Positions 46,289 through 58,050 of a stretch of DNA of 64,000 nt are shown piece by piece. The first letter of the stretch is position 1; each line of letters starts with the position of its first letter. The stretch is from Dipteris shenzhenensis (Eukaryota > Polypodiophyta > Polypodiopsida > Gleicheniales). The notes below the pieces were generated by a model, which saw nothing but the letters and a program-made list of their open reading frames with translations, ran no database searches and was not told the origin of the DNA. The stretch lies in the NCBI GenBank assembly GCA_047967505.1, contig CM106541.1. One strand, given 5' to 3'. The position numbers were made by a program, and so were the translations under genes.

Positions 46289-46652
46289 GCTTTGATACCA
46301 TGTGAAGATAGTGGGAGAGAAGGAAGGAGTCTCACTTGCAGCTTTCTCACATACACAATGGAGGAATACACACAAAGTTGGACGCTAAAAACAGTTTTCC
46401 TCTTCTTAGTTGTGTAAGTTAAAAGAACTCTAGTACAAAGAAATAGAAGAACCCTATATGTGGGTCTCAAACCAAACTCAACTAACTAAGGTGGTATACT
46501 AACTGAGCCACGAACTAGAGTACATAAGGATAGCTGTCATTTAGCTATTATTCATGGGTAGTGTACCAACCGCATCTGCAACTAACAAGTCGGTGACATA
46601 AATGCACAACGGTCACCCTGGCATATCACGAGTGGAGCTCGATATCTCAACA
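46289..46652 (-). repeat. Copia-2 5' LTR and primer-binding site
   Basis: LTR 46301-46652. The primer-binding site is at 46289-46300 (TGGTATCAAAGC on the minus strand, one mismatch from TGGTATCAGAGC). Confidence 0.9.
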
Positions 46653-46909
46653 CATAGTGTAGGCTACCTTAGGTAACTAGTCCAAACAAGTTTGGTTTTG
46701 TGTCTAGTTTTAAATAGTCATAGAGAGTAATCTAAATTTTCTTATTGTGTAATCTAAATACTTGAGAAAGAACATAGCTTTAAGGAAAGGGAGGGACATA
46801 ATAGAATTTTGGTGGTATCTTATAAGCTTAAATAGGGACGTTTTATCATCCTACATGGATCTTAAATAGGGGGTTTTCTTGAAGTTCATGCACGCAGGTG
46901 ACATACCCC

Positions 46910-47612
46910 TTTAATGGAGAGTGAATCCTCGAGGAAGAAAATAGATAATCTCTCTAAGTTAGAGTATATGATCAAGGAGCAATTGGAAACTTTGAAGACA
47001 CTTGCACCTCCACCTAAAATTTCTTGTTCATTTTGTGGGAAGGACAATCATGAGAAAGAAAGATGCTGGTACAATCCAAATTACAGGGGAAGAGTTCCTC
47101 CTCATGTACAAAACTAGAAAAACCAATTCCTACCTGTGGCAGCCAATCAGATTGCAGTAAGCAGCCAAGGACAACAAATATTCAACAATCCACAACAACG
47201 AAGACCCAATCAGCAGAATTGGGAAAGTCAACAAGGGCAAAACCAGAATCAACCATGCACATACTGTGGCATGGAAGGACACAGACAAGGTCCTCAATGT
47301 GAACTTTGGTGCAAGCACCGAGGAGAAAGAGGAATCCCCATTATCAACTATAATGCACATGGTAATCAAAATCAGCAACAACAGCCACCACCAGGTGTTC
47401 ACATGGTATAATTGGATCCTATAAATGAGGATTACAAGCAACAAACTCCAAGAAGTTCGAGTAATATACAAGCATTGGCAGTGACAAGATTTAAAGGTAC
47501 AAAGCCCATGCCCAGGCTTGGAGATGCACCAAGAATGATAACAAAGGCCAATGAACTGGCCCAATCAAGCACAAGTCAAAAATCAAGCTCTACAGCAAAT
47601 ACTAGAGAATAA
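46910..47612 (+). pseudogene. Ty3/gypsy gag, zinc-knuckle region
   Basis: After ESSRKKIDNLSKLEYMIKEQ comes a first knuckle CSFCGKDNHEKERC (CX2CX4HX4C). A stop at 47115-47117 and a frame change precede a Gln/Asn-rich part and a second knuckle-like CTYCGMEGHRQGPQC. TAA at 47409 interrupts the frame again, and it ends near 47612. This is the continuation of the gag on the other side of copia-2. Confidence 0.65.
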
Positions 47613-47844
47613 TGTAGCATCAGAAGCACAAAGATCAAAACTACAAAGCAAAGGTAAAGATAAACTCGACCTCGAAGAAATCCAAACATAGTCCGACATT
47701 ATTCCGACACAAGATGTCTGACATCAAGCTACAACTAGTCCAATTCAGCATGGCAACATACAACAATTCAACATGACCCCAAACACACAAAGAAGACGAC
47801 AAGCCTCTCCCAACCAGAAGTATATTCCAAAAGATAGATAAGAT

Positions 47845-48627
47845 TTGGTGGTTAGACCCAGCTCAACACAGCAGCAAAACAGTGGTGACAAAATCAAGAT
47901 AACAGAAATCAAAGAGCAACAAGTAGTTCGAATTATAAACACCATTTTCAAAAGTAGAAGTCAGATACAGAAGAAGGACAAGCTACAACAAGATGATCCT
48001 ACACTCTTCTTTCAAGAGCTTTCGGAGTCCAAAGTTCAAATAACATTGGGTCAAATTTTGAATCTTGTTCCAGCTTTTAAGCACCAATTACGTCAAAATT
48101 TGCATGTTAAAGACAATCGTCTATCCACAGATCAGCCTCAAAGTGATGATGAAGAGGAGACCCCCGACATCTACACATCCAGTATTGAAGATGTAGAGTA
48201 TCAAGTCCCACTCATAGATGTGTATTATAAAAGGCAAAGGATCCCTGAGGTAGTAGTTGATGGAGGATCAGGAGTGAACATTTTCTCTGAGGATCTCTTT
48301 AAAAAAATTTGTTGCAATGAACTTTCCCCAACACCATTTCATGTGAGAACGGCTAACCAAAGGAGGATACAACCTCTTGGAATACCACGAGGGCAGGAAA
48401 TCACTATTATCAGTCATAGTTTCATTTGTGGTACTCATGATGGAGGAAAGAGATTGTGCATTTTCCATGTCATTGGGCAGACCATGGTTGAGAGTTGCCA
48501 AAGTAAAACAAGACTAGGGATCAGAAAGAATTACAATCAGGAAAGGAAAAAAGAAGTTCAAAATCAATCTCTCTTCAAGGAGGAGCTTCCCAAAACAAGC
48601 TCAGCCACTACAAGTAGAGGGCATTAA
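47845..48627 (+). pseudogene. Ty3/gypsy protease region
   Basis: The best-preserved gypsy frame (260 codons). A linker (LGQILNLVPAFKHQLRQNL) is followed by an acidic stretch, then the retropepsin-like motif IPEVVVDGGSGVNIFSEDLF, which resembles the VDGGSGVNI signature of plant gypsy proteases. It continues with NQRRIQPLGIPRG. The reverse transcriptase that should follow is not adjacent; gypsy pol remains are at 58.4-61.4 kb. Confidence 0.7.
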
Positions 48628-48954
48628 TATGATAGCAGAATTTGAGGAGGATGAGGAAGAAATTTTCCTTAGGAGAAATCCTACGGCTTTCCCCTTCTTT
48701 GAAATTGATGTAATCAAGATTCTTGATCAGTATACATGCTCAAATCAACAAACAGAGCATCCAACCTACATCCGACCATTGTGAAGCAAAACACAATCTG
48801 AAAACAATTGGAAATAGATCCTATCAGCATTAGCATCCAAAGTGAAGCAGGCCTAGCTAGATGGCACACTACATGAGGATACTCAGAAATCAGCTGCACA
48901 AGCCATCCTAGAAGCTAAAGCTCACTTTGAAGAACATATGCAAAAGAGTGCTAG

Positions 48955-49084
48955 AGTCCAACAAGATGACTTGGAGGAAATGAACATTGGAGACCCCCAC
49001 AACCCCAAGATAATTTTGGTAAGTCCAACAAGATGACTTGGAGGAAATGAACATTGGAGACCCCCACAACCCCAAGATAATTTG
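48955..49084. repeat. 67-bp tandem duplication
   Basis: Two almost identical copies starting GTCCAACAAGATGACTTGG meet at about 49022. The near-identity suggests a recent replication slip in an otherwise old sequence. Confidence 0.9.
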
Positions 49085-49136
49085 ATGTCATTGTCGAAAA
49101 AATCACTAGCATCTCAAGTAATGAGTAAGCATATGT

Positions 49137-49425
49137 CCAACCCCCCCCACCACCACAACCTCCCAGACCCTGCCCCCCCCTCTACCACCACCCACCTCCA
49201 CCTCCACCACCACCCACCCTCCACCTCCACCCCCCCCTCCACCCTAGTCCTCCACCCACCCACCCCCACCCCTCCACCACCACCCACCCCCCACCCCCCA
49301 CTCCCCCCCCCACCACCCACCACCACCACCCCCCCAACTCGCCCACCCTCCACCAACCTCCCCCCCTCCACCACCAGTCGCCCTCCACCTCCACCTCCAC
49401 CACCACACCCACCCTCTCACCTAGA
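49137..49425. repeat. (CCACC/CCCCCA)n minisatellite
   Basis: About 290 bp of C with A and a little T (CCACCACCCACC, CCCCCCCCACC). It gives long Pro/Thr or Gly/Val frames that are artefacts. Confidence 0.9.
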
Positions 49426-49429
49426 TTGA

Positions 49430-50458
49430 CAATACGAAATCTCGGCACTGCAGTAAGAGTCAATGTGGGGATAGGAGCAATATATTCATTGTGCCTAGAG
49501 CATTGGATAAATCCTCTTCAATGACAAACTCAAGCAAATCAACTCTCCTGCTACAACAACACATCAAGGGAGTTTTGGACTCAAAAAGGGCCTCATAAGG
49601 AGTGGATTAGCAAAATGGATTAAGAACTAATAAGGTCTATAAAGGGTCCCATCACCCCCATATGAGTCCAAAAAAGTACACCTCCCTAGGCTTTGGTGGT
49701 CCCAAAAAGTGCACCTCCCTCTCCCACTTGGAGGATCCACACCATGTGGAGGATCCCTGCTCCTAAAAAGTATCTCGTGGGTACTACTCCCAAAAATTTA
49801 AAATTTTTCAAAAGTGCCAAAAATGACCTAAAACCCTTCCAAACCTTCCCCCAAACCATGCATATGCACCCAAATCCCTTTCCAACCTTTGAATCCTTCT
49901 TCTACTCACCACCACACTCACTTTCCAATGCCTCAATCCTTCTTCTTCTTCTCACCTAATCACTTTCTAACCCCTAAATCCTTTTTCTTCTCACCATTTT
50001 TTTTCATCGCTTTTCTAACCCTCTCATGGCTCCATTGCAAGATTCTCCTACAATGTGGAGCTTGGTATTGATAGTGTGACAACAAAGCTTTTTTTTAATC
50101 TAATTTCTTTAATTACTTTCACTCAGTAACTCAAATCCATTTTGTCACATCTCTCATTGTTCCGATGTTACCAACAAGAAGTAGAAGTGTTCCTTGAGTT
50201 ACAAGCGCATGTGACAAAATGTGTTCCTGGTAGGTTGCAGTGGAGCAAGCAATCAATCAAAGGGTGCACGCTGCATGGAGCATGAGGGCTACGTCTAGGG
50301 ATTATGAACTACCTTCTCCTTGTAGTTTATTGGATAAACATTATTCAAATCTTTTTCAAATATGTGGAAGTAATCTTGATTGGATTTCAAGGAACTTGAG
50401 CATGGATGGATAGACCATTGAGGCAATCAAAGGTAAAGGGAAGAATCTTCTTCAACAT
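49430..50458. other. Spacer, no recognised gene
   Basis: It contains AT-rich and C/T-rich stretches (CACCTCCC near 49680-49730, TTCTTCTTCT near 49940). At 50230-50455 there is a weakly coding-like segment cut by copia-3 at GATGG and continued at 55370. I cannot name it. Confidence 0.45.
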
Positions 50459-50463
50459 GATGG

Positions 50464-51181
50464 TGTTAGATATCAATGCTCCACTCTCGTGTAAATACGC
50501 AGGAACCAGCTAACTCTACTTGTAAGCCCCCCATATGAGAAGAAGGCATTTGAGTAGCTCGGTTATCTAGTAGGTCCTGGTTTGGACACCAGATGGGGGC
50601 CATGTGTGGCCTAATGGCTGGATGGCTTCAGATAGAGTTGGCACACTGCCAACTAGGCTACATGCAAGTGTGGGAAGGCATCCCTTGACTGACCGCACTA
50701 AGGGTAGATGGAGCATTTCCTGAGGCAGTCCACTCTCGAGTTGCGGGGCCCATCTGGAGCCTCAGATGATCTCGGATGGCTCTGGGCCGAACGAAGACCA
50801 TAGGTTAGTTGCTCTGTTTTGTTCACCAGTTCTATTGTATGGTCGGTGGCCTATTTCGGGACCGACCTCCAATCGACCATTTTGGGTGGACTGGGTCGGT
50901 CACCCAATCGAGCCTAACCGACTATGACTGGTGGCTATATAAGAGCAAGCTCGTGAAGCCCATTTCATCACTGGCTACAGCAACCCTGATTCCTTAGCAT
51001 CCAACCTCTGTCTTCTACTATTTCCAACACGCCATCGAAGCTTCTTTCACAGGAGCGCACGGTTGGGAGGCAGCGCCATCCTATACTATCAAATTTTTTA
51101 TTCTCCATACTATCTTGTTTTCTCTCTTGCGTACGAGATCCTGTTATCTGTTGAGCACAGATGTTGTATTATTTTCTTACA
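50464..51181 (+). repeat. Copia-3 5' LTR
   Basis: 718 bp with a TATA box CTATATAAGAG (about 50935). It ends TTATTTTCTTACA directly before the primer-binding site. Confidence 0.85.
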
Positions 51182-51193
51182 TGGTATCAAAGC
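51182..51193 (+). other. Copia-3 primer-binding site
   Basis: TGGTATCAAAGC, one base from the initiator-Met consensus TGGTATCAGAGC. Confidence 0.85.
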
Positions 51194-51252
51194 CTGAACT
51201 CTAGCAAGAAGATTTGGTAGTGTGTTTTCTGTTTGCGAGCAGATTGTGAGAG

Positions 51253-52140
51253 ATGGCCCAACCCGCAAGACTGCGAATCCCACCATTCGGCAAAAGGGGA
51301 AAGTTGGATGGCTCTAACTATCCACTCTAGAAGTTCAAGATGAAGACCATCCTAAGCACATATGAGACTTGGGACATTGCTATTAGGGTGGACGTGAGGC
51401 CTGTTGTGAGACTAGATCTAGCCAATACAGGACAACAGATAGTACCAATTGCGGATGAGATTCTTGCATGGACAAGAAGAAATGCAGATGCATTGTGTTC
51501 TATTGTCTGCAGTGTTAGTGATTTCATCATGGCGTTCATTCAACAACGTCACCACAGCAGAGGAGGCATGGACGGTCTTGAAAAATCAGTATGAGACCAC
51601 GAATCAGACGCAGATTTAGAGTCTGGAGACTCAACTCGTGAACGAGAAGTTGTCTAAGTCTAAAGCGGCAGAGAAGTTCATCACCAAGGTTAAGAATCTA
51701 CGTGATCAGATGACTGCAATTGGCATCACCATCACCAATGAGAACCTAGCACGAAGGTGCATACGGATTCTCCCACCAAAGTATGACGGCCATGTTATGG
51801 TGCTGAATATGTAGAACAAAAATCCACCCCTCAACTTTGAGTATTTTAGCATGATGCTTCTGGAGGAGGAGATGCATCAAAAGATGAGGACTGGAGAAGA
51901 TTCGGCTTTATGGACTGGATCAAAGAAAGGTAAGGGTAAGGACTCTAGTAACCCATCTTCTTCTGATGATAAAACAAGAAAGAAGAAGATCAAGTGATTC
52001 TATTGCAACAAGGCAAGGCACAAGCAAAATGAGTGTTGAAAGAAGATTGCAGATGAGAAGAACGGAGTAAAGAAAGAGTCCAGCAACAGCGCGCAGGCAG
52101 TACCAGTAGAGCTGTTCATCGCAATTGAGGGGATTTGCAC
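51253..52140 (+). pseudogene. Copia-3 gag remnant
   Basis: ATG at 51253 (MAQPARLRIPPF). A TAG replaces the Trp of the YPLWKFKM motif near 51328. A frameshift follows VSDFIMAF, then VNEKLSKSKAAEKFITKVKN and RRCIRILPPKYDGHV in a second frame. The zinc knuckle (FYCNKARHKQNEC) has lost its expected first half to a stop, and another TGA lies near 51996. Confidence 0.8.
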
Positions 52141-52900
52141 GGAGGCAGTTCATGTACGTGCAGATGAACCCTGGATCATTGGCAGTGGTGCATCGCACCA
52201 CATGACCAGTCGGAAGGATTGGTATACCTCTCTACAACCGATAGGGAATGACATCCCAGTAGCAGTCGGCAATGATGCAAAATGTCCAACAAAAGGAAAA
52301 GGTACGACTGCTCTCAAGTCAGATGGAGTTGTAAAACAATTGTCCGATGTTCTTTATGTGCCAGATATCAAGAGGCACTTGTTGTCCGTTTTCGTGATCA
52401 CGGATCGGGACCTCAAAGTTCAATTCGATAAGAATGGTGCACAGATTCTGGATCTTCAAGGGAAGGTTGTTGGTAAAGGTACACGACGCAACAACATTTA
52501 CGAACTTTTAGCTTTTAGTCCTCAAGCAGATGTGAAGAACACTAAGCTGTGGCATGAGAGGTTTGGTCATCTAAACCTTAGTTCTTTGAAGGAGATGCAT
52601 AAAAGTGAAATGATTGCAGACCTACCAGAAATTTTAGATCTGCCCGATGTATGTGAAGCTTGCATGATGGGCAAGTAGCATCGGCATCCCTTTCCTAAAG
52701 AGGCCAGTAGGGCAAAGGCTCCTCTAAAGCTCGCTCACATGGACCTTTGCGGAAAGATGGAGATGGAAGCTTTGGGTGGTTCCTACTACTTCATGACACT
52801 GATCACCACTGCAATTTACATCCTGAATCGTAGCTACACAATGACTCCACTACAAGCCTTTTCTAGTAAGAAACCTTGAGCTACACATTTCAGAGTTTTT
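52141..52900 (+). pseudogene. Copia-3 protease and truncated integrase
   Basis: The protease motif reads WIIGSGASHHM: the catalytic Asp of DSG is Gly (near 52181). GAG-pre-integrase LWHERFGHLNLSSLKEM and CEACMMGK are intact up to a TAG at 52676-52678. GGSYYFMTLI is then joined directly to TTAIYILNRS, so about 110 residues of the integrase core, including its catalytic acidic residues, are deleted near 52803. Confidence 0.85.
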
Positions 52901-54884
52901 GGATGTGACTGTTTTGTGCATGTCCCTAATGCTACCAGGACCAAATGGGAACCGAAGAGCCGGAAGTGTATTTTTTTGGGCTACAGTGAAGAGGCAAAGG
53001 GTTACCGTCTCTATAACCCTATTACCAAGAAGGTAATTGTAAGTCGTGATGTGGTCTTCTCAGAGCAGCCACATCAATTGGAGGAGAATGCTTCCTTCCT
53101 AGACAACCAGGACTAGGATATCCATCCAGTACCACCACCAGTAGCAGAACGAACTCCCCCAATGGTGCTTAGGAGGATTGAATAAAGAGAAGATGAAGAG
53201 GAGCCTGCAAAACCACAACGGCAACGGCCATTCCCGAAGTAGGTAAAGCAACTTTTGGATGGCAAAGAACCTCTAGCCATTAAGGAGGAACCATCCGAAC
53301 ACCGCCAGTCCAAGAGATTAGAGGAGCAAAGAAGGGCGCAAGAACACTTGGTCAACTATGCTTTGATGATAGAAGTGATCCGTGCTGATGAACTCATGTC
53401 TTGAAGAGGCACAGGGTGATGATAGGTGGATGGAGGCTATGCAGTCAGAGTATGGCTCCATAAATTTGAAGAACAACACTTGGGACCTTGTGGATCGACC
53501 ACCAAAACACAAGGTAATCGGAACCAAGTGGGTGTACAACACCAAGTACAAGTTTGATGGCACATTGGATAAGTACAAGGCTCTCGGCTCATGGCAAAAT
53601 GATTTGCATAAGTACATGGTTTTGATTATCAAGATACTTTTACTCCCACAGCTCGACTAACCACAATTCATAGTGTTTTGACTTTAGCTGCCCAGGGAAG
53701 TTGGCCCTTGTTTCAGATGGATGTGAAATCCACCTTTCTGAATGGAGATCTCAAGGAGGAGGTATACATGGAACAACCACCAGGTTTGAGATCCCCGGCT
53801 CAGAAGGTAAAGTCTACAAACTGAAGAAGGTACTTTACGGGCTGAAACAAGCCCCACAAGCATGGTACCAATGAATTGATGCCTACTTTCTGCAAAACGG
53901 GTTCAAGAGGAGCCCATCTGATGCAAATTTGTATATATTCAGAGAAGGAGGTAGGTGTATGATTGTGGTCCTTTATGTGGACGACCTTGTCATAATAGGG
54001 AACCATGAAGAGAAGATCTCACAGATGAAGCATTTGCTAGGAAGAGAGTTTAAAATGACAGACCTCGGACTGATGCATTTCTGTTTGGGGATTGAAGTTT
54101 GGCAGGAGCCGAAACAGATCTTCATTTCATAGCTGAAGTATGCTGGAGAGATACTGAAGGCATTTGGCATGGCTGAGTGCAAGATAGTTGGTACCCGTAT
54201 GGAGGTTGATGCGAAGCTCTCAAATGAGGATTCATCACCACTGGTGGATGAAGTGAAGTACAGAAGTCTTGTGGGCAGCTTGATTTACCTGTGCAACACA
54301 CGGCCGGACATCAGTTTTGCGACTGGTGTACTAAGCAGGTTTTCCAATAAGCCCCGGGAGAACCATTGGAGGGCAGGGATGCAGGTGCTGAAATACATCA
54401 AAGGCACACTTGATTATGGCATCACCTATACCAAGGGCAACATCTTGACCAGATTCTGTGACTCAGATTCGGCAGGAGACGTGGACATCAAGAGATCAGT
54501 GACAGGGTACTGTTTCTCACTTGGATCTGGAGTTGTGTCATGGGTCAGCAAGAAGCAACCCACAGTTGCTCTTTCTTCTACCGAGGCCGATTACAAATCT
54601 GCATGCTTTGCTTCTTGCGAGGCAATGTGGTTGAGGAGGATTTTGGGGGACATGGGTGCAGTGCAGAACAAGCCTACATAGTTATCATGTGACAATCAAA
54701 GTTGCATGGCGATTGCAAAGAACCTGGTGTTCCATGCTCGCACAAAACACATTGAGATTCAATATCACTTTGTATGCGAACTCATCATGGATGGAGAGGT
54801 TGACTTGGTGTATTGTCCGACTATAGAGAATGCTGCAGACATCTTCATGAAGGCTCTTGGAAGAGACCGCAATGAGGGTAGATG
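52900..54884 (+). pseudogene. Copia-3 reverse transcriptase and RNase H remnant
   Basis: CIFLGYSEEAKGYRLYNP leads into NTWDLVDRPPKHKVIGTKWV. After frame changes near 53580 and 53800 come LFQMDVKSTFLNGDLKEE and VLYVDDLVIIG with catalytic YVDD (about 53974-53985). A TAG at 54130 precedes LVGSLIYLCNTRPDI and RNase H (TGYCFSLGSGVVSWVSKKQP). It ends in HIEIQYHFVCELI and NAADIFMKALGRDR, where the LTR deletion joins. Confidence 0.85.
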
Positions 54885-55369
54885 GAGCATTTCCCAAGAT
54901 AGCCCACTCTCGGGTCGCGGGGCCCGTTTGGATCCTTAGATGATCCCGGATGGCTCTGGGCCGAACAGAGACCGTAGGTTAGTTGCTGTGTTTTGCGCAC
55001 CAGTTCTATCATATGGCCGGTGGCCTATTTCGGGACCGACCTCCAATCGACCATTTTGGGCGGACTAGATCGGTGACCCAATTGAGCCTAACCCACTATG
55101 ACTAGTGGCTATATAAGAGCAAGCCCGTGAAGCCCATTTCATCACTAGCTGCAGCAATCCTGATTCCTTAGCATCCAGCCTCCGTCTTCTACTATTTTCA
55201 GCATGCCATCAAAGCTTCTTTCATAGGAGCTGACGGTTGGGAGGCAGCGCCATCTATTGTATCAGTTCTACAAGAATCAAATTTTTGATTCTCTGTACTA
55301 TCTTGTTTTCTCTCTTGCGTACGAGTTCCTTTTATCTGTTGAGCACAGACGTTGTATTATTTTCTTACA
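54865..55369 (+). repeat. Copia-3 truncated 3' LTR
   Basis: Corresponds to 50691-51181 of the 5' LTR. The junction with the end of RNase H is at GACCGC, present both in the coding sequence and inside the LTR. Confidence 0.85.
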
Positions 55370-55374
55370 GATGG

Positions 55375-55925
55375 AAGTAGTCATTCTTTAGCATTTACCA
55401 CTATACCCATCAACATTTATCTGTGTTGTATGTGTTCTTTTCCTTTAGAGGACACCTATTATATTATAGTGTGCCCTTTTGTAAACACTATATTTTGGCT
55501 CCCCAATGGAGGTTGCTTGTACTTGCCCTTTCTATGGTAATTGATATTATTTCATTCTAAAATAGATAAATGTTATCATTCTCATGAAATAAAGTAAAAT
55601 CATAATCTATGTTGTTTTCTTGCTGCTTGTTGAAGTTTACCCAAAACTCAATTTCAAAAAGGCCTCTTGGCCTCAATGTGCATGTGGATGTGCAATTGGA
55701 CCAAACAATGTAAGTTTTGCCCAAATGTGTGCTTGGCCAAGAGGACTTTGTTGTGTCTTATGACATTACTTCTTGCCTCTAATCAGCCCCTTCCTGGTGA
55801 TTAGCAAGTTTCTCTATAATTAACACTAGTACACTCCATTAGCCATACATCTATACAAAAAATAATTTGAGCCAAGAAGAACAAGTATTGTGTAAACAAA
55901 GAAAGGAAACCACTTGAACTAGGCT
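55375..55925. other. Spacer, no recognised gene
   Basis: AT-rich. It resumes the sequence interrupted by copia-3 and contains AGTTTTGCCCAAATGTG and similar simple segments. No domain is seen. Confidence 0.5.
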
Positions 55926-55929
55926 TCAA

Positions 55930-57335
55930 CAAGATTGAGCCCCAAATAGTGGTTCCCAACAAACAAAAGAGAAAAAAGATAATTTGGAAAAATATTAGGC
56001 AATCTTGACCCCCGCCCAAAAAAAAAAGACCATTTGGGGGAACGAGTATTTGGGGCATGGAGAGACATTCCCCCCAAAAGATTTTGAAAAAAAATGGCTA
56101 GATGGCCCCAAGTGTGAGCAGGTGTGACTTTGGGCCAGTCGGGGTCTCCTTCTGGCCCAAAGTTGCACTTGCTCACACCTGTGGCCATCTGGCCATTTTT
56201 TTTCAAATTTTTTTGGGGGGAAATGTCGCTCCTTGCTCCGAATAGTGGTTCCCAACAAATAAAAGAGAAAAAAAGTTATTTGGAAAAATATTAGGCAATC
56301 TTAAACCCCCCCCAAAAAATATATATATATATATATATTTGGGGGGGACCACTATTAGGCATCCTTGATTTGTTGGGAACCAATATTTAGTGCATGGAGA
56401 GACATTCCCCCCCAAAAATTTTGAAAAAAAATGGCCAGATGGCCCCACATGTCAACAGGCATGACTTTCAGCTAGACGGGGTCCCTGTCTGGCCCAAAAT
56501 CATGCCTGCTCACACCTGGGGCCATCTGGAAATTTTTTTGGGGGGGGAATGTCTCTCCATGCCCCAAATACTAGTTCCAAACAAATACAATAGAAAAAAA
56601 AATATATGGAGAAATATTAGGCAATCTTGAACCCCCCCTCCAAAAAACCTATTTGGGGAAACCACTATTAGGCAACCTTGATTTGGAAAAATATTAGGCA
56701 ATCTTGAACCCCCCCCTCCAAAAAACCTATTTGGGGGAACCACTATTAGGAAACCTTGATTTGGGGGAACCAGTATTTGGGGCATGGACAGACAACTACC
56801 CCCGAAACATTTTTTTAAAAATGGCTAGATGGCCCCAGGTGTGAGTAGGCATGACTTTGGTCCATCTCGTCTGGCCCAAAGTTGCGCCTACTTACACCTG
56901 GGACCCCATCTAGCCCAAAGTCACACCTGCTCACACTTGGGGCCATCTGGCCATTTTCTTTTTAACTTTTTGGGGGGGAATATCTCTCCATGCCCCAAAT
57001 ATTGGTCCCCAATAAATAAAAGAGAAAAAAAGTTATTTGGAAAAATATTAGGCAACCTTGATTTGGGGGAACCACTATTTGGGGCATGGAGAGACATTCC
57101 CGCCCAAAAATTTTGAAAAGAAAAGCCTAGATGGCCCTAGGTGTGAGCAGGCACGACTTTAGCCAAACGGTGTCCATGTCTGGCCCAAATTCGTGCCTGC
57201 TCACACCTAGGGCCATCTGGCCTTTTTTTTCCAACTCTTTTGGGGGAATGTCTCTCCATGCCCCAAATAGATATTCCCAACAAATAAATAACAAAAAGGT
57301 GAATTGGGGAAAAATTGGGCAATCTTGGACCCCTG
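55930..57335. repeat. Array of four tandem hairpins
   Basis: Four head-to-tail units of about 300-385 bp, each a large inverted repeat. Left arms read GGGGCATGGAGAGACATTCC then ATGGCCAGATGGCCCC and GTGAGCAGGC; right arms are the reverse complement. Fold centres lie near 56145, 56485, 56880 and 57173, with arms of 80-110 bp. Units are joined by AAAAATATTAGGCAATCTTG. The third has a partly duplicated right arm. Small frames in the arms are mirror images and not genes. Confidence 0.88.
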
Positions 57336-57399
57336 GTTCTAGCCAACTCTGCAACCAAATATTATGCCTACATGCAAGTGCAATTGATTTCATCTAGCA

Positions 57400-57400
57400 A

Positions 57401-57494
<94 letters not shown>

Positions 57495-57544
57495 ATACAT
57501 TTTTTAGTGAAATCACACACACACACACAATACATGGGAATCCA

Positions 57545-57582
<38 letters not shown>

Positions 57583-57635
57583 GCACACACACACACACAA
57601 ACACACTCTCTCTCTCTCTCTCTCTCTCTCCACAA
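57400..57635. repeat. (CT)n/(CA)n microsatellites
   Basis: Alternating perfect (CT)n and (AC)n blocks with one TTTTTAGTGAAATC spacer. Confidence 0.95.
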
Positions 57636-57769
57636 CATAGTCCTCTTACCCTCGCTCCCATACAAGCCACTTTTGAGAAATTCCAAAATGAAGTACTTCA
57701 AAATGTGTCTTACATCTGGTCTAGGGGAATAGGAGTGCTTCATCAATATGGAAAGAATGGGAGAAAGAA

Positions 57770-58050
57770 AAGAGGAAGAGATTGAGAGGATGAGGCTAAG
57801 AGCAAGAAGAGGTTGTGAGGATGTTGAGAGGAGACTAAGGATATTGAGAGGGGGAGGATGAGTGGAGGTTGAGAGGAGTGGCTGAGAGGAGGCTGAGATG
57901 AGGAAGAGGTTGAGAGGAGGAGCTTGAGGGTAGGTTGAGAGGAGGAGAAGGAGGCTGAGAGGAGGTTAAGAGGAGGAGGAGGAGGTTAAGAGGAGGTTAA
58001 GAGGAGGCTGAGAGGAGGCTGAGTGGAGAAAGAGGCTAGGAGGAATGTCA
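57770..58050. repeat. GGAGGYTRAGA minisatellite
   Basis: About 20 imperfect copies of a 10-12-bp purine-rich unit (GAGGAGGCTGAGA, GAGGAGGTTAAGA). The next 300 bp to 58380 hold no gene that I recognise. Confidence 0.85.

Larger units (their letters stand above)
40631..46652 (-). mobile_element. Copia-2: complete Ty1/copia element, same family as copia-1
   Basis: LTRs at 40631-40982 (3') and 46301-46652 (5') are 352 bp each, with target duplication CATAG at 40626-40630 and 46653-46657. The length of 6.0 kb, against 5.4 kb for copia-1, is explained by a 244-bp MITE (43960-44203) and a ~270-bp internal duplication. The coding order is identical to copia-1. The LTRs differ at more positions than those of copia-1, suggesting an older insertion. 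All genes are broken. Confidence 0.95.
50464..55369 (+). mobile_element. Copia-3: Ty1/copia element of a different family, with damaged 3' LTR
   Basis: The 5' LTR is 50464-51181 (718 bp, TGTTAGATATC...TTCTTACA). The target duplication GATGG lies at 50459-50463 and 55370-55374. The 3' LTR (54865-55369) lacks about the first 227 bp and the purine tract. Gag, protease, integrase, reverse transcriptase and RNase H follow in copia order. LTR sequences differ clearly (tens of changes), so it is old. Confidence 0.9.

Noticed and set aside
49082-49463. Pro/Thr-rich and Gly/Val-rich frames
   Set aside because: Produced by the CCACC minisatellite.
50690-50710. Start of the copia-3 5' LTR, since similarity to the 3' LTR begins here
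   Set aside because: The GATGG duplication and TG end place the true start at 50464; the shorter match reflects a deletion in the 3' LTR.
55801-57397. Several 70-95-codon frames on both strands
   Set aside because: They are the two strands of the same hairpin arms; mirrored frames follow from the inverted repeats.
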